This document shows, piece after piece, positions 15,496 through 24,278 of a DNA stretch of 64,000 nt. Position numbers and translations under genes: made by a program. Source of the stretch: an uncultured Bacteroidota bacterium (GTDB lineage: Bacteria > Bacteroidota > Bacteroidia > Flavobacteriales_F > PHOS-HE28); assembly GCA_902826215.1 (NCBI GenBank), contig CADEDY010000010.1, positions 49,035-113,034 on the forward strand, in the 5' to 3' direction. The notes under the pieces are model-generated. The model was not told the origin of the DNA. It was given only the letters and a program-made list of their open reading frames with translations, and made no database searches. Each line of letters begins with the position of its first letter. Within the stretch, counting starts at the first letter, position 1.

Positions 15496-16941
15496 TCAGG
15501 CGGTTGCACTGGCTTTGGTCGGTGCTTCTGCCGGTGCCTTGTCCTTCACGATCTGTGCCATCATTTCGGCTTCCACCGCCAACTGGCCATTCACGTAGCC
15601 GCGGCCTTGCATGTGCACCAACCCACGACGGATCGGCGTGATGAGCGAGAGGTGGAACACCAGCGTATCGCCGGGGATCACCTTGCGGCGGTAGCGGATG
15701 CCGTCGGTCTTGAGGAAGTAAGTGGTGTAGTTCTCCGGATCGGGCACCTTGCTCAGTGCGAAGATGCCGCCTACCTGTGCCATGGCCTCCACCTGGAGCA
15801 CGCCCGGCATCACCGGGTTGTTCGGGAAGTGGCCGGTGAAGTGCGGCTCGTTCATCGTCACGTTCTTCACGCCGATGATGCTGTTCTCGTTCATCTCCAT
15901 CACCTTGTCCACCAACAGAAAGGGGTAGCGGTGCGGGAGCATCTTGTGGATCTGGACGATGTCGAACAAAGGCTCTTTCGTGAGGTCGATGTGTGCGATC
16001 GGGTTCTTCTCCTCCTCGCGGATCTTCTCCTTGATGCGTTTCGCGAAGCTGGTGTTGCCGAAGTGACCGGGACGCGCTGCGAGGATATGCCCTTTGATCG
16101 GACGGCCAACGAGGGCGAGGTCGCCGACGATGTCCAACAGTTTGTGGCGTGCCGGTTCGTTGAAGAACTTGAGGTCGGTGGTGTTGAGCACCCCGTTGCG
16201 GCGGATCTCCACCTCTTGGTATTCACGACCCAAGGCCTTGGCGAGATCCTTCAGTTGTTCTTGGGTGGTTCCTTCGCGATCCTCCAGTACGATGGCATTG
16301 TTGAGGTCGCCGCCCTTGATCAAGCCGGCTTTCGCGAGTTGTTCCAGTTCGCGCAGGAAGACGAAGGTGCGGCACGGTGCGATCTCGTCCTTGAACTCCT
16401 CCGCGCGGTACATGCTGGCGTGCTGTGTGCCCAGTACGGGGCTGTTGTAGTCCACCATCACCGTCAACCGGAATTCGCCGCCGGGGGTCGGTACGCCGAG
16501 CATCTCGGTGCCTTTCTCTTGGGTCTCGAACCAGATGGGTTCCTTCAGCACATACCAGTTGCGGGGGGCATCCTGCTGCTCCAGGCCGACGCTCTCGATC
16601 GCGTGCACGAAGGGCAGGGCGCTGCCGTCCATGATCGGCATTTCGCGGCCGCTGATCTGCAACAGGCAGTTGTCCACGCCCAAGGCGTAGAGGGCAGAGA
16701 GCACGTGCTCCGTGGTGTTCACGGTGATGTCGCCTTTGCCCAAGGTGGTGCCGCGCTCGGTGCTCACCACCAGGTCCGCATCGGCATCGATGATGGGTTC
16801 GCCTTCGAGATCGGTCCGTTGGAATTTGTAGCCGTGGCCGATGGGGGCAGGCCGAAGGGTGAGGGTGACGGCCTCGCCGGTGTGCAGGCCAACGCCCTTG
16901 ATCACGGCGCTGCCCTTGAGGGTGTGCTGAAAGTCGCTCAT
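15496..16941 (-). CDS. lpxC-fabZ: Bifunctional LpxC deacetylase / FabZ dehydratase
   Basis: 481 residues, a natural fusion typical of Bacteroidota. The LpxC half (1-310) deacetylates UDP-3-O-acyl-GlcNAc and shows the zinc ligands H79 (TTEHVLSAL), H266 and D270 (ARHKLLDIVGD) and the acid/base H293 (ARPGHFGN). The FabZ half (about 325-465) is a hot-dog dehydratase with H337 (LPHRYPFLLVD) and E385 (MPGVLQVEAMAQ). The last 15 residues are Ala/Pro/Lys-rich and disordered. Fusing the two balances lipid A synthesis against fatty acid elongation. Located between lpxD and lpxA. Confidence 0.97.
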   Translation of the reverse strand: MSDFQHTLKGSAVIKGVGLHTGEAVTLTLRPAPIGHGYKFQRTDLEGEPIIDADADLVVSTERGTTLGKGDITVNTTEHVLSALYALGVDNCLLQISGREMPIMDGSALPFVHAIESVGLEQQDAPRNWYVLKEPIWFETQEKGTEMLGVPTPGGEFRLTVMVDYNSPVLGTQHASMYRAEEFKDEIAPCRTFVFLRELEQLAKAGLIKGGDLNNAIVLEDREGTTQEQLKDLAKALGREYQEVEIRRNGVLNTTDLKFFNEPARHKLLDIVGDLALVGRPIKGHILAARPGHFGNTSFAKRIKEKIREEEKNPIAHIDLTKEPLFDIVQIHKMLPHRYPFLLVDKVMEMNENSIIGVKNVTMNEPHFTGHFPNNPVMPGVLQVEAMAQVGGIFALSKVPDPENYTTYFLKTDGIRYRRKVIPGDTLVFHLSLITPIRRGLVHMQGRGYVNGQLAVEAEMMAQIVKDKAPAEAPTKASATA

Positions 16942-17263
16942 GCGTTACGGCCAACGGAGGAAATAAGGACCGACCGGGGCTGTGCCCGGCGAAGGTAGAA
17001 CTCCGCGCTGTACCGGCTACTTCCGGGAGCAGGGCTATCGGGACGTACGTGCTCTGGGAGTGCGGACGATCACACAGAGACACGGAGGCACGGAGCTGTC
17101 CAGTGCGGGCGCGCAGAACGACGAAAAATGGACGATCCCACTCCGCGGCTCTGGCCATGCTAGCGAGGCACTTCTCTGTGCCTCTGTGTCTCCGTGAGCC
17201 ATTTCTTTCCACGTGCGGAGTGAACAGAACTTGCACCAGACAAGGAATTGAGACCCGATAGCG
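16942..17263. other. lpxC-lpxD intergenic region with inverted repeat
   Basis: A 322-bp gap without a gene, unusual inside this cluster. It contains the diverged inverted repeat listed at 17071-17198; the rest shows nothing recognisable. Confidence 0.6.
17071..17198. repeat. Inverted repeat of the CACAGAGACACGGAG type
   Basis: CACACAGAGACACGGAGG (from 17071) and CTCTGTGTCTCCGTGA (to 17198) are roughly complementary arms about 100 bp apart. A related pair occurs at 36371-36440, so this is an interspersed intergenic element. Confidence 0.65.
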
Positions 17264-18325
17264 CTACTTCCGGAAGCCCGCCTCGTACGCCGTGCGCAGT
17301 TCGGCCAGTTCCCGCTCCAGTTGGTCGATCCGTTGCAGCATGGCGGGCAACTTGCGGAACACCACGGAGCTGCGGTCGTGCTGGATCTTCTTGAAGGCCG
17401 GTGATCCCTGCACGGTCTCTCCATCGCCGATGCTGCTGGCGATGCCGCTCTGCGCCGCGATGCGCACCCGGTCACCGATCACCAAATGGCCCGAGATGCC
17501 TACCTGACCGCCGATCTGGGTGTGGCTGCCGATCTTGGTGCTGCCGGCGATCCCCGCCTGCGATACCACCACGGTGTGCGACCCGATCTCCGCGTTGTGG
17601 CCCACCTGCACGAGGTTGTCCAACTTGGTGCCGCTGCGGATGATCGTCTGCCCGATGGTGGCGCGATCCACCGTGGTGTTCGCGCCGATCTCCACGTGGT
17701 CCTCCAGGATCACATTGCCCACTTGGGGCATCTTCTCATAGGTGCCATCCGCCCGGGGAACGAAGCCGAAGCCATCGGCCCCGATCACCGCTCCGCTATG
17801 GATCACGCAATCTGCGCCGATCACGGTGTTGTGGTACAACTTCACCCCGGCATGGATGCGTGTATTCGTCCCCACCTTGCAGCGGTCGCCGAGGTAGCTG
17901 TTCGGGAAGATCTTCACGCCATCGGCCAATTCCACATCGTCGCTGATGTAACAGAACGCACCGATGTACACGTTCTTGCCGATGCGGGCCTTCGGGCTCA
18001 CGAAGCTGGGTTGCTCGTAGCCTTTCTTCTCGTACTGCAACTCGTTGTTGCGCTCCAGCAGGATGGTGAAGGCCATGCGCGCATCGGCCACGCGGATCAA
18101 GGTCAAGGTCTTGGGCAGTGCCCGGCCCGGCGCGAAATCCCGGTTCACGATGGCGATGGTGGCCTTCGTGGTATAGATATGGTCGGTGTAGCGCGGGTTC
18201 GCGAGAAATGTGAGGGTGCCGCTGCGGGCCTCCTCGATCTTGGCCAGGTCGCTCACCAATACCTGCGGATCGCCATCCACCTCTCCTTCAAGAAGATCTG
18301 CGATCTGTTCAGCGGTGAATTGCAT
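17264..18325 (-). CDS. lpxD: UDP-3-O-(3-hydroxyacyl)glucosamine N-acyltransferase
   Basis: 353 residues: N-terminal uridine-binding domain (1-100), left-handed beta-helix (105-320) with the catalytic His in LVQVGHN (H243), and a C-terminal helix (KLPAMLQRIDQLERELAELR) characteristic of LpxD trimers. It adds the second 3-hydroxyacyl chain in lipid A synthesis. Length and motifs match the canonical enzyme, unlike the shorter paralogue at 11214-12137. A TAGTTTCG box ends four bases before the ATG, predicting a leaderless transcript. It leads the lpxD, lpxC/fabZ, lpxA series, though a 322-bp repeat-bearing gap separates it from lpxC. Confidence 0.95.
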   Translation of the reverse strand: MQFTAEQIADLLEGEVDGDPQVLVSDLAKIEEARSGTLTFLANPRYTDHIYTTKATIAIVNRDFAPGRALPKTLTLIRVADARMAFTILLERNNELQYEKKGYEQPSFVSPKARIGKNVYIGAFCYISDDVELADGVKIFPNSYLGDRCKVGTNTRIHAGVKLYHNTVIGADCVIHSGAVIGADGFGFVPRADGTYEKMPQVGNVILEDHVEIGANTTVDRATIGQTIIRSGTKLDNLVQVGHNAEIGSHTVVVSQAGIAGSTKIGSHTQIGGQVGISGHLVIGDRVRIAAQSGIASSIGDGETVQGSPAFKKIQHDRSSVVFRKLPAMLQRIDQLERELAELRTAYEAGFRK

Positions 18326-18329
18326 GGTG

Positions 18330-18337
18330 CGAAACTA
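18330..18337 (-). promoter_or_regulatory. -7 box four bases before lpxD (TAGTTTCG)
   Basis: One mismatch to TAnnTTTG with a 4-nt gap to the ATG. Transcription would begin at or within a base or two of the start codon. Confidence 0.45.
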
Positions 18338-18364
18338 CCTGTGATCCCTTCTGCTCGTCGAAGA

Positions 18365-18910
18365 TCAGCGTGTCACCGGCACCCGCACCTTCACCTGGTC
18401 CCAGGCCATGGCCAACGCGGTCGGTTCGCCACCCACGGTGATGGTGAAGAGCTCCACCGCTTCAGGTAGCTCTTGGATCGGCACTTCCACCGTTACGACA
18501 TCCGCTGTGGGGTCGCGCTGCGCAATGCCATCGTAGTTCACGCCCCATGGGTAGGTCTTGCTATTGAGGATCACGGTCCAGGATCCGGCTTGCGGAATGG
18601 TCCAGAGCGTGTAGGTGCCGGCCGCCAATGGCAGTCCGCCCACCTTCAGATCCTTCGTGGTGGTGAAGGTGGTGGCTTCGTTGGCACCGGTACGCCACAC
18701 CTTGCCGTAGGGCACCAATTCACCGAAGATCACCCGACCTTTCTTCGAAGGACGGCTGTAATCGATGGTGATCTCGGCATCGCCGACCTGATAGGTGGCC
18801 ACCTCTTCCGGGCTGGCCTTCTTGGTCTGCGACTTCATGTAGTTGAAGCCGAAGTAGCCGATCAGGGCCAATATCGCCGCGCCGATGAGCAGGCCTTTGA
18901 GGATCTTCAT
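18365..18910 (-). CDS. DUF2911-family exported/anchored protein
   Basis: 181 residues. An N-terminal hydrophobic helix (about 5-24, ILKGLLIGAAILALIGYFGF) anchors or exports it. The rest matches the DUF2911 pattern known in Bacteroidota: ITIDYSRPSKKGRVIFG, LVPYGKVWRTGANEATTF, LPAGTYTLWTIP and NSKTYPWGV. The biochemical role of this family is not established. It lies 39 bp upstream of lpxD on the same strand and 34 bp after the Cys/His-rich gene. Confidence 0.85.
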   Translation of the reverse strand: MKILKGLLIGAAILALIGYFGFNYMKSQTKKASPEEVATYQVGDAEITIDYSRPSKKGRVIFGELVPYGKVWRTGANEATTFTTTKDLKVGGLPLAAGTYTLWTIPQAGSWTVILNSKTYPWGVNYDGIAQRDPTADVVTVEVPIQELPEAVELFTITVGGEPTALAMAWDQVKVRVPVTR

Positions 18911-18944
18911 GTGTCGTGTGCGTGTTTACGTTCTCAAAGTAGGT

Positions 18945-19406
18945 CTATTGGTGCTTCGTGACCTTGACCTCCATGTTGTCCTTGCTGCGGCTCACGTTCA
19001 ATTCGCCACCTTCGATGGTGATGGTGGTATCGCCCATGAAGTGCACCTGTTCCAGTTGCTTCATGATCTGCTGCACCTTGGCGTCGGTCGCTGCATCATC
19101 GGGGTTGGTTCCTTGTCCATCTCCATGGTGATGCCCATCGCCTGTGCCATGCCCGCCTTTGCAACTGGCTTTGCCCGCATGGCGGTTCATCAGCTCGCTG
19201 TGGTCGCAGCCCGCCTTGTCACATGTGCCGCCCGGTTTGCAGCAGGTGCCGCCGTGCTCGCAGTTGCCATCCTTGTCGCAACACGCCAGCTGCATATGAC
19301 CCCTACTGTGATCGCCGCAACCGTGCGATGTGGAACGACCGATGAAGAATCCGGCCACGCCGAACAGCAGACCGAAGACCAGGACCTTGGACCAATTGGT
19401 GTTCAT
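18945..19406 (-). CDS. Membrane-anchored Cys/His-rich protein, possible metal binder
   Basis: 153 residues with one N-terminal membrane helix (about 8-24), then a low-complexity segment (about 26-100) dense in Cys, His, Gly and Asp (HGCGDHSRGH, CCDKDGNCEHGG, CCKPGG, GDGHHHGDG). The C-terminal 40 residues form a separate beta-like domain (GDTTITIEGGELNVSRSK). No named family is recognised. The composition suggests coordination of soft or transition metals at the cell envelope, which is an inference. A TATCTTTC box lies 17 bases upstream. The gene is followed by the DUF2911 protein. Confidence 0.65.
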   Translation of the reverse strand: MNTNWSKVLVFGLLFGVAGFFIGRSTSHGCGDHSRGHMQLACCDKDGNCEHGGTCCKPGGTCDKAGCDHSELMNRHAGKASCKGGHGTGDGHHHGDGQGTNPDDAATDAKVQQIMKQLEQVHFMGDTTITIEGGELNVSRSKDNMEVKVTKHQ

Positions 19407-19501
19407 GGCTGGGATTGAGAGCGGAAAGATAGCTGTGCTCCGGTACGCACCTTGATACCCATCATGGCAAATTCATCAACTCGCATCAACACCTTTACAC
19501 C

Positions 19502-19618
19502 ATGAACAACCTATTCCGCGGCCTACTGGCCGGTGCTGCAGCCTACAAATGGGGCGGCGGCTGCTTGGGTACCGTCGTCGTTTTCCTGCTGATCTATTGG
19601 ATGCTGGGTAGCTGTTGA
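19502..19618 (+). CDS. Small single-helix membrane protein (38 aa)
   Basis: A 38-codon frame from an ATG at 19502: MNNLFRGLLAG, then a Gly-rich turn (YKWGGGCLGT) and a hydrophobic helix (VVVFLLIYWMLGSC). The Gly-Gly-Gly-Cys hinge and near-terminal Cys are distinctive. I recall similar tiny proteins in other Bacteroidota genomes but cannot verify it here. It lies in the gap between the Cys/His-rich gene and the HD hydrolase, opposite in strand to both. Confidence 0.5.
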   Translation: MNNLFRGLLAGAAAYKWGGGCLGTVVVFLLIYWMLGSC

Positions 19619-19657
19619 CCGGCACACGGGGAAGCATATCCCCGATCCAGTGGCTCC

Positions 19658-20875
19658 TTACTGGACCAACCACCGCGGCCACGCCAAGTAGAATTTCTCC
19701 ACCGGTCGGCTCAATGCCGCGATGCCGAGGTTGTCGCTCGCTTGGGCGATGTCGCGCAGGCTGCCGTCCTTGTGCAGCAGTTCAATGCGGTCCTTGCTGG
19801 GGTCGTAGGCGTTGTTGACGATGCTACCCGTGAGCACGAAATGATCGGCATCCGCTAGGTCGATCCGCAATTGTGCCGCCACGCTCTTCTTCAGGTCGGC
19901 GACGCGCGGCCGGTCCCACGGTTCGTTCTGCAGCCGGATCCGCAGGTTGTGGCGCTCCACGAGGTCGTTGCTCAACTTGGAGAGCACGTTGTCCGGGTGC
20001 GTTGCCCACACCTTCACCGCGCCCATCACATCGTGGTCGTCCAGCTTCAGGAAGTCGTTCAACACCTTCGGGTCGGAAAAGGAAGCGCGGTCGTGGTTCA
20101 CCGTGAGGAAACGCGAAAGGGCAGGGGAAGCGAAGACCGGCGTGCCACCCAAGGCAAGTTCCTTGGCGCGGCGAAGGGCTTCCACCAGCATCATCTCGCA
20201 CGCCACCACGGTCTTGTGCAGGTACACCTGCCAATACATCAGCCGGCGAGCGACGAGGAATTTCTCGATGCTGTAGATCGCTTTCTCTTCCACCACTAAA
20301 CGGTCATTCACCACTTGCAACATGGTGATGATGCGTTCTCCGCCGATCACACCTTCGCTCACGCCGGTGTAGAAACTGTCGCGGTTCAGGTAATCGATGC
20401 GGTCCACATCCAGTTGGCTGCTCACCAATTGATGCAGGAAGCGCTTCGGGTATTGGTCGCGGAAGATGCGGATGCCCAGTTCCAGCCCGCCTCCGAACTC
20501 ATCGTTCAAGCGATCCATCACCATGGCGCTGATGCCTTCGTGGTTGATGCCGTCCACCAGGCTGTGTTCCAACGCGTGACTGAAAGGGCCATGACCGATG
20601 TCGTGCAAGAGGATGGCGATGGCTGCTCCCAAGGCCTCTTCGTCGGTGATCGTATGCCCTTTGGAACGCAGCACATCGATCGCCGTGCCCATGAGATGCA
20701 TCGCCCCCAGCGCATGGTGGAAGCGCGTGTGCAACGCCCCGGGATACACCAGATGCGACAACCCCAACTGCTTGATGTAGCGCAACCGCTGGAACCACGG
20801 ATGATCGATCAAGGCCAGCACCCGCGTGTGCGGCACGGTGATGAAACCGTAGATGGGATCGTTGAGGATCTTCAT
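19658..20875 (-). CDS. HD-domain phosphohydrolase (dGTPase/SAMHD1-like)
   Basis: 405 residues. The HD metal-binding residues are visible: H53/H54 (TRFHHALGAMH), H91 and D92 (AILLHDIGHGPFSH), and the distal Asp in QLDVDRIDYLNRD. The start MKILNDPIYGFITVP is the family's conserved N terminus in Bacteroidota. Relatives hydrolyse nucleotides (dNTP triphosphohydrolases), but the true substrate of this subgroup is unproven. In many Bacteroidota this gene lies next to lpxD, as here with small genes inserted. The promoter region toward porX is divergent. Confidence 0.9.
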   Translation of the reverse strand: MKILNDPIYGFITVPHTRVLALIDHPWFQRLRYIKQLGLSHLVYPGALHTRFHHALGAMHLMGTAIDVLRSKGHTITDEEALGAAIAILLHDIGHGPFSHALEHSLVDGINHEGISAMVMDRLNDEFGGGLELGIRIFRDQYPKRFLHQLVSSQLDVDRIDYLNRDSFYTGVSEGVIGGERIITMLQVVNDRLVVEEKAIYSIEKFLVARRLMYWQVYLHKTVVACEMMLVEALRRAKELALGGTPVFASPALSRFLTVNHDRASFSDPKVLNDFLKLDDHDVMGAVKVWATHPDNVLSKLSNDLVERHNLRIRLQNEPWDRPRVADLKKSVAAQLRIDLADADHFVLTGSIVNNAYDPSKDRIELLHKDGSLRDIAQASDNLGIAALSRPVEKFYLAWPRWLVQ

Positions 20876-20881
20876 TAAGGT

Positions 20882-20956
20882 GTTGCGTGTTGAAGCAGTT
20901 ACGCGTTACGTGTTGGTGCTGAGTAACGCGCAACACGCAACCCGTCAACACGCAAC
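20882..20956. repeat. Inverted repeat in the HD-porX divergent region
   Basis: GTTGCGTGTTGA (20882-20893) and its exact complement TCAACACGCAAC (20945-20956), with further GTAACGCG/CAACACGC copies between them. The arms are 12 bp and the region can form nested hairpins. A TACTTTCG box (20993-21000, minus strand) lies just beyond. Confidence 0.7.
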
Positions 20957-21091
20957 GCATTCAGGCTTTCGATCAGTCCTAACTTCACGCCCCGAAAGTA
21001 CAGGGCAACATACCAACCCCTTCACCGTTGGCCTTGTATGCGATCTTTCACAACTGCACCATCCACGCCGAAGGGCGTCACCATACCTACT

Positions 21092-22645
21092 ATGACCGCC
21101 AACATCCTCTGGGCCGACGACGAGATCGATCTCTTACGACCACACGTGCTCTTCCTGCAAGGCAAGGGTTACACCGTGGATACGGTGAACAACGGCCTCG
21201 ATGCCGTGGAAATGGTGCAGAAGAAGGAGTACGACATCGTTTTCCTGGATGAGAACATGCCCGGCCTCAGTGGCCTGGAGACGCTCGACCGCATCAAGCT
21301 CGTTCAACCCCGCGTGCCGATCGTGATGATCACCAAGAGCGAGGAGGAGAGCATCATGGAAGGGGCCATCGGCGGCAAGATCAGCGACTACCTGATCAAG
21401 CCCGTGAATCCGAACCAGATCCTGCTCTCGCTGAAGAAGAACCTGGAAGGCCGCCGGTTGGTCAGCGAGAAGACCACCAGCGATTACCAGCAGCAGTTCC
21501 GCCAACTCGGCATGCGCTTGGGCGACAAGCACACCACCGACGAGTGGAAGGAGCTCTACGCCGAACTGGTGCGTTGGGAGTTGGAGTTGAGCAAAGGGCA
21601 GGACCAGGGCATGACGGACATCCTCCGCAGCCAGTGGGCCGAGGCCAACGAGCTCTTCAGCCGCTTCGTGGCGGACAACTACCTCGATTGGGTGAATGGC
21701 AAAGGCGGCGATGCCCCGCTGCAGTCGCACCAGCTCTTCAAGGCCAAGGTGGCACCGCTGATCGATGAGAAGAAGACACCGCTCTTCATGGTCCTCATCG
21801 ACAACCTCCGCTTGGACCAGTGGCGGGTGCTGGAGCCGCTCATCAGCGAGTTCTACCGCGTCGAAGAAGAAGGCCTCTTCTACAGCATCCTCCCCACCGC
21901 CACGCAATACGCCCGCAACGCCATCTTCTCCGGCATGATGCCGAGCGACATCGAGAAGCGCCACCCCGGCAAGTGGATCAGCGAGGACGAGGAAGGCAGC
22001 AAGAACGCGCACGAAGACGAGTTCATCGGCGCGCAGCTGAAGCGCTTGGGCAAGGATGTGAAGTACAGCTACCACAAGATCCTGAACCTGAACGCGGGCA
22101 AGAAACTCGCCGACAGTTTGGACAACCTGATGGGCAATCCGCTCAACGTCATCGTGTACAACTTCGTGGACATGCTCAGCCACGCGCGCACCGAGATGGA
22201 GGTGATCCGCGAGCTGGCCGATGACGATGCCGCCTACCGTAGCCTGACCAAGAGCTGGTTCGAGCACAGTCCGCTCTTCGATATCCTCAAAGGAATCGCC
22301 GAGCGCGGTGGCCGCTTGGTCATCACCACGGACCACGGCACCATCCGCGTGAACGAGCCGAGCAAGGTGGTCGGCGACCGCAACACCAACTCCAACCTGC
22401 GCTACAAGCACGGCCGCAACCTCACCTTCGAGAACCGCGATGTGCTCGTGGTGAAGGATCCCGGACAGGTCTTCTTGCCCAAGGCCAATGTCAGCACCGT
22501 GTACATCTTCGCCAAGAGCGATCGCTTCTTCGTGTACCCGAATAACTACAACCACTTCGTGACCTACTACCGCCACACCTTCCAGCACGGTGGTATTTCG
22601 TTGGAAGAGATGTTGGTGCCTTGGGCAGTGTTGAAGCCGAGGTAG
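21092..22645 (+). CDS. porX: PorX-type response regulator with PglZ domain
   Basis: 517 residues: an N-terminal receiver domain (1-120) with the phospho-acceptor D53 (YDIVFLDENMPG) and conserved Lys (DYLIKPVNP), a helical linker, and a C-terminal PglZ/alkaline-phosphatase-superfamily domain (about 205-515) with metal-binding motifs FMVLIDNLRLDQW, TATQYARNAIFSGM and ITTDHGTIRV. In T9SS bacteria PorX works with the PorY kinase and controls type IX secretion genes; its PglZ domain has phosphodiesterase activity in other species. The ATG at 21092 gives the exact receiver start (MTANILWADDE); the longer frame adds an unrelated N terminus. It supports a T9SS in this organism. Confidence 0.95.
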   Translation: MTANILWADDEIDLLRPHVLFLQGKGYTVDTVNNGLDAVEMVQKKEYDIVFLDENMPGLSGLETLDRIKLVQPRVPIVMITKSEEESIMEGAIGGKISDYLIKPVNPNQILLSLKKNLEGRRLVSEKTTSDYQQQFRQLGMRLGDKHTTDEWKELYAELVRWELELSKGQDQGMTDILRSQWAEANELFSRFVADNYLDWVNGKGGDAPLQSHQLFKAKVAPLIDEKKTPLFMVLIDNLRLDQWRVLEPLISEFYRVEEEGLFYSILPTATQYARNAIFSGMMPSDIEKRHPGKWISEDEEGSKNAHEDEFIGAQLKRLGKDVKYSYHKILNLNAGKKLADSLDNLMGNPLNVIVYNFVDMLSHARTEMEVIRELADDDAAYRSLTKSWFEHSPLFDILKGIAERGGRLVITTDHGTIRVNEPSKVVGDRNTNSNLRYKHGRNLTFENRDVLVVKDPGQVFLPKANVSTVYIFAKSDRFFVYPNNYNHFVTYYRHTFQHGGISLEEMLVPWAVLKPR

Positions 22646-22832
22646 GGGTCGAACGAATTTGGTGTTCACACCGAGGTGTGCAATTCGATGCAGGGTTGAT
22701 GTCAACCTCGGCTGGATCGCGACGTCTTCCTCCTGCATCAGGAAGATGTCTGAACATCAAGATCCAATTCCCTTCGGTTCGCGTACATCCACATGCGCAA
22801 CCACCGCGCGTTCATCCCTTTCTTTGTCACGC

Positions 22833-24044
22833 ATGACATCCGTCACCGTTCGGCGCCCTGCCGCCCCCGTGCGCGCTACAGTCCAGCTGCCACGTTCCAA
22901 GAGCGTCAGCAACCGCGCACTCATCATGGCCTCGCTCATCGGCGACCTGGATCTGGTGAAGGAGTTGAGCGATGGCGACGACACCCGGGTCATGTATGAG
23001 CTGCTCCGCGACCGGCCGCACACTATGGACTGCGGCGCGGGAGGTACCACCTTGCGGTTCCTGCTCGCTTGGGCTGCCGTGCAAGAAGGGGAGGAGCACC
23101 TCATCACCGGCATTCCACGGTTGATGGAACGCCCGCACGATGACCTCGTCCTGGCGTTGAAGACCCTCGGTGCCGACATCGAGCGCACGTCCAAGGGCTT
23201 CCTCGTCAAGGGCTGCAAGATGAAAGGGGGAGCCGTCCATTTCGACTCGCCCATCAGCAGCCAATACCTCAGTGCCTTGGTGCTCATTGCACCGAAACTG
23301 GAGCAAGGCCTCGATCTCAAGTGGACCGGCACGCGGCTTAGCGAACCCTTCGTGCGCATGACCTTGAAGATGCTCGATCACTTCGGCGTGCGAGCCAGCC
23401 TCACGATGGATGGCGCGCAAGTGCCACCGGGTGCGTACCAAGCCGTGCCCTACATCGTGCCGCCGGACTGGAGCAGTGCCGCCTTCTGGTTCCAACAGGT
23501 CGCATTGGATCCCGGTGCCGAGGTCGTTCTGCCCGGCCTCACCATGGATACCTTGCAAGGCGACCGCGAAGCCGTGCGCCTCTGGTCGCCATGGGTCGTC
23601 GCGGAGGACACCGAAGAAGGCATGCACCTCACCCACAGCACCGATCCGGTGGAAGGTGCCCGCGACCCGGTCGATCTCAAACACGTCCCGGACCTGTTCC
23701 AACCATTGGCCTTCACAGTTGCAGGCCGTGGTGAAATGGCCGCCTTCACCGGCTTGGACAACCTCGTCGTAAAGGAGACCGATCGCCTCAAGGCCGTTGC
23801 CGAAGCACTGGCTGCTTTCGGCTGCACCGCAGGCCATCGCGGCGGCACCTTCATTCAAGGCGGCACCATCGTCAACAAAGGCGCACACACATTCGACCCC
23901 AACATCGACCACCGCATGGCGCTGTCGTTGGCACCCATGTCGCTCTTGGTGGAAAGCGTCACCATCAAGGGTCCCGCTGTGGTCAACAAGAGCTATCCGA
24001 ACTACTGGAAGGATCTTCGCGAGGCGGGGTACAGCGTCGAGTAG
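22833..24044 (+). CDS. aroA: 3-phosphoshikimate 1-carboxyvinyltransferase (EPSP synthase)
   Basis: 403 residues. EPSP synthase joins phosphoenolpyruvate and shikimate-3-phosphate in the shikimate pathway. Visible motifs: LPRSKSVSNRALIMASL (shikimate-3-P site, with Arg in place of the usual Gly of LPGSKS), GAGGTTLRFLLAW, VKETDRLKAVAEAL and DHRMALSLAPM. The ATG at 22833 fits the family start, and a TTTCTTTG box precedes it by six bases; the upstream open frame is not coding. This is the divergent Bacteroidota form, shorter than the E. coli enzyme. It follows porX after 187 bp without an evident operon link. Confidence 0.9.
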   Translation: MTSVTVRRPAAPVRATVQLPRSKSVSNRALIMASLIGDLDLVKELSDGDDTRVMYELLRDRPHTMDCGAGGTTLRFLLAWAAVQEGEEHLITGIPRLMERPHDDLVLALKTLGADIERTSKGFLVKGCKMKGGAVHFDSPISSQYLSALVLIAPKLEQGLDLKWTGTRLSEPFVRMTLKMLDHFGVRASLTMDGAQVPPGAYQAVPYIVPPDWSSAAFWFQQVALDPGAEVVLPGLTMDTLQGDREAVRLWSPWVVAEDTEEGMHLTHSTDPVEGARDPVDLKHVPDLFQPLAFTVAGRGEMAAFTGLDNLVVKETDRLKAVAEALAAFGCTAGHRGGTFIQGGTIVNKGAHTFDPNIDHRMALSLAPMSLLVESVTIKGPAVVNKSYPNYWKDLREAGYSVE

Positions 24045-24238
24045 GCCATACCACCACCATCGTCACGATGGAACCCGACGGAGGAGGGTATCGGGCGTCT
24101 CGCGAATGCCAGATGGGCACCGACGGATCTTGCCATCCAGGCCGATGGCCTTGGCCTCTTTGAAGTTCCCATCGGTTCTTTCCCCATCTTCGCGGTGATC
24201 AGCGATCGGCTACCGACGGAACACCGGAACGAACATTT

Positions 24239-24270
24239 TCTGATCATCCAATTTTCTGATCTTCTGATCA
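24239..24270. repeat. 8-bp-phased TCTGATC tract before fhs
   Basis: TCTGATCA (24239), TCTGATCT (24255) and TCTGATCA (24263) fall on an 8-bp grid with one degenerate octamer between, ending 8 bp before the fhs ATG. It is a different motif from the CATG tracts but has the same period. Confidence 0.55.
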
Positions 24271-24278
24271 CCACCGCC

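Noticed and set aside
21134-22738. A 534-residue minus-strand reading frame opposite porX
   Set aside because: Complement of a coding gene with well-defined receiver and PglZ motifs on the plus strand; the antisense has no start context.
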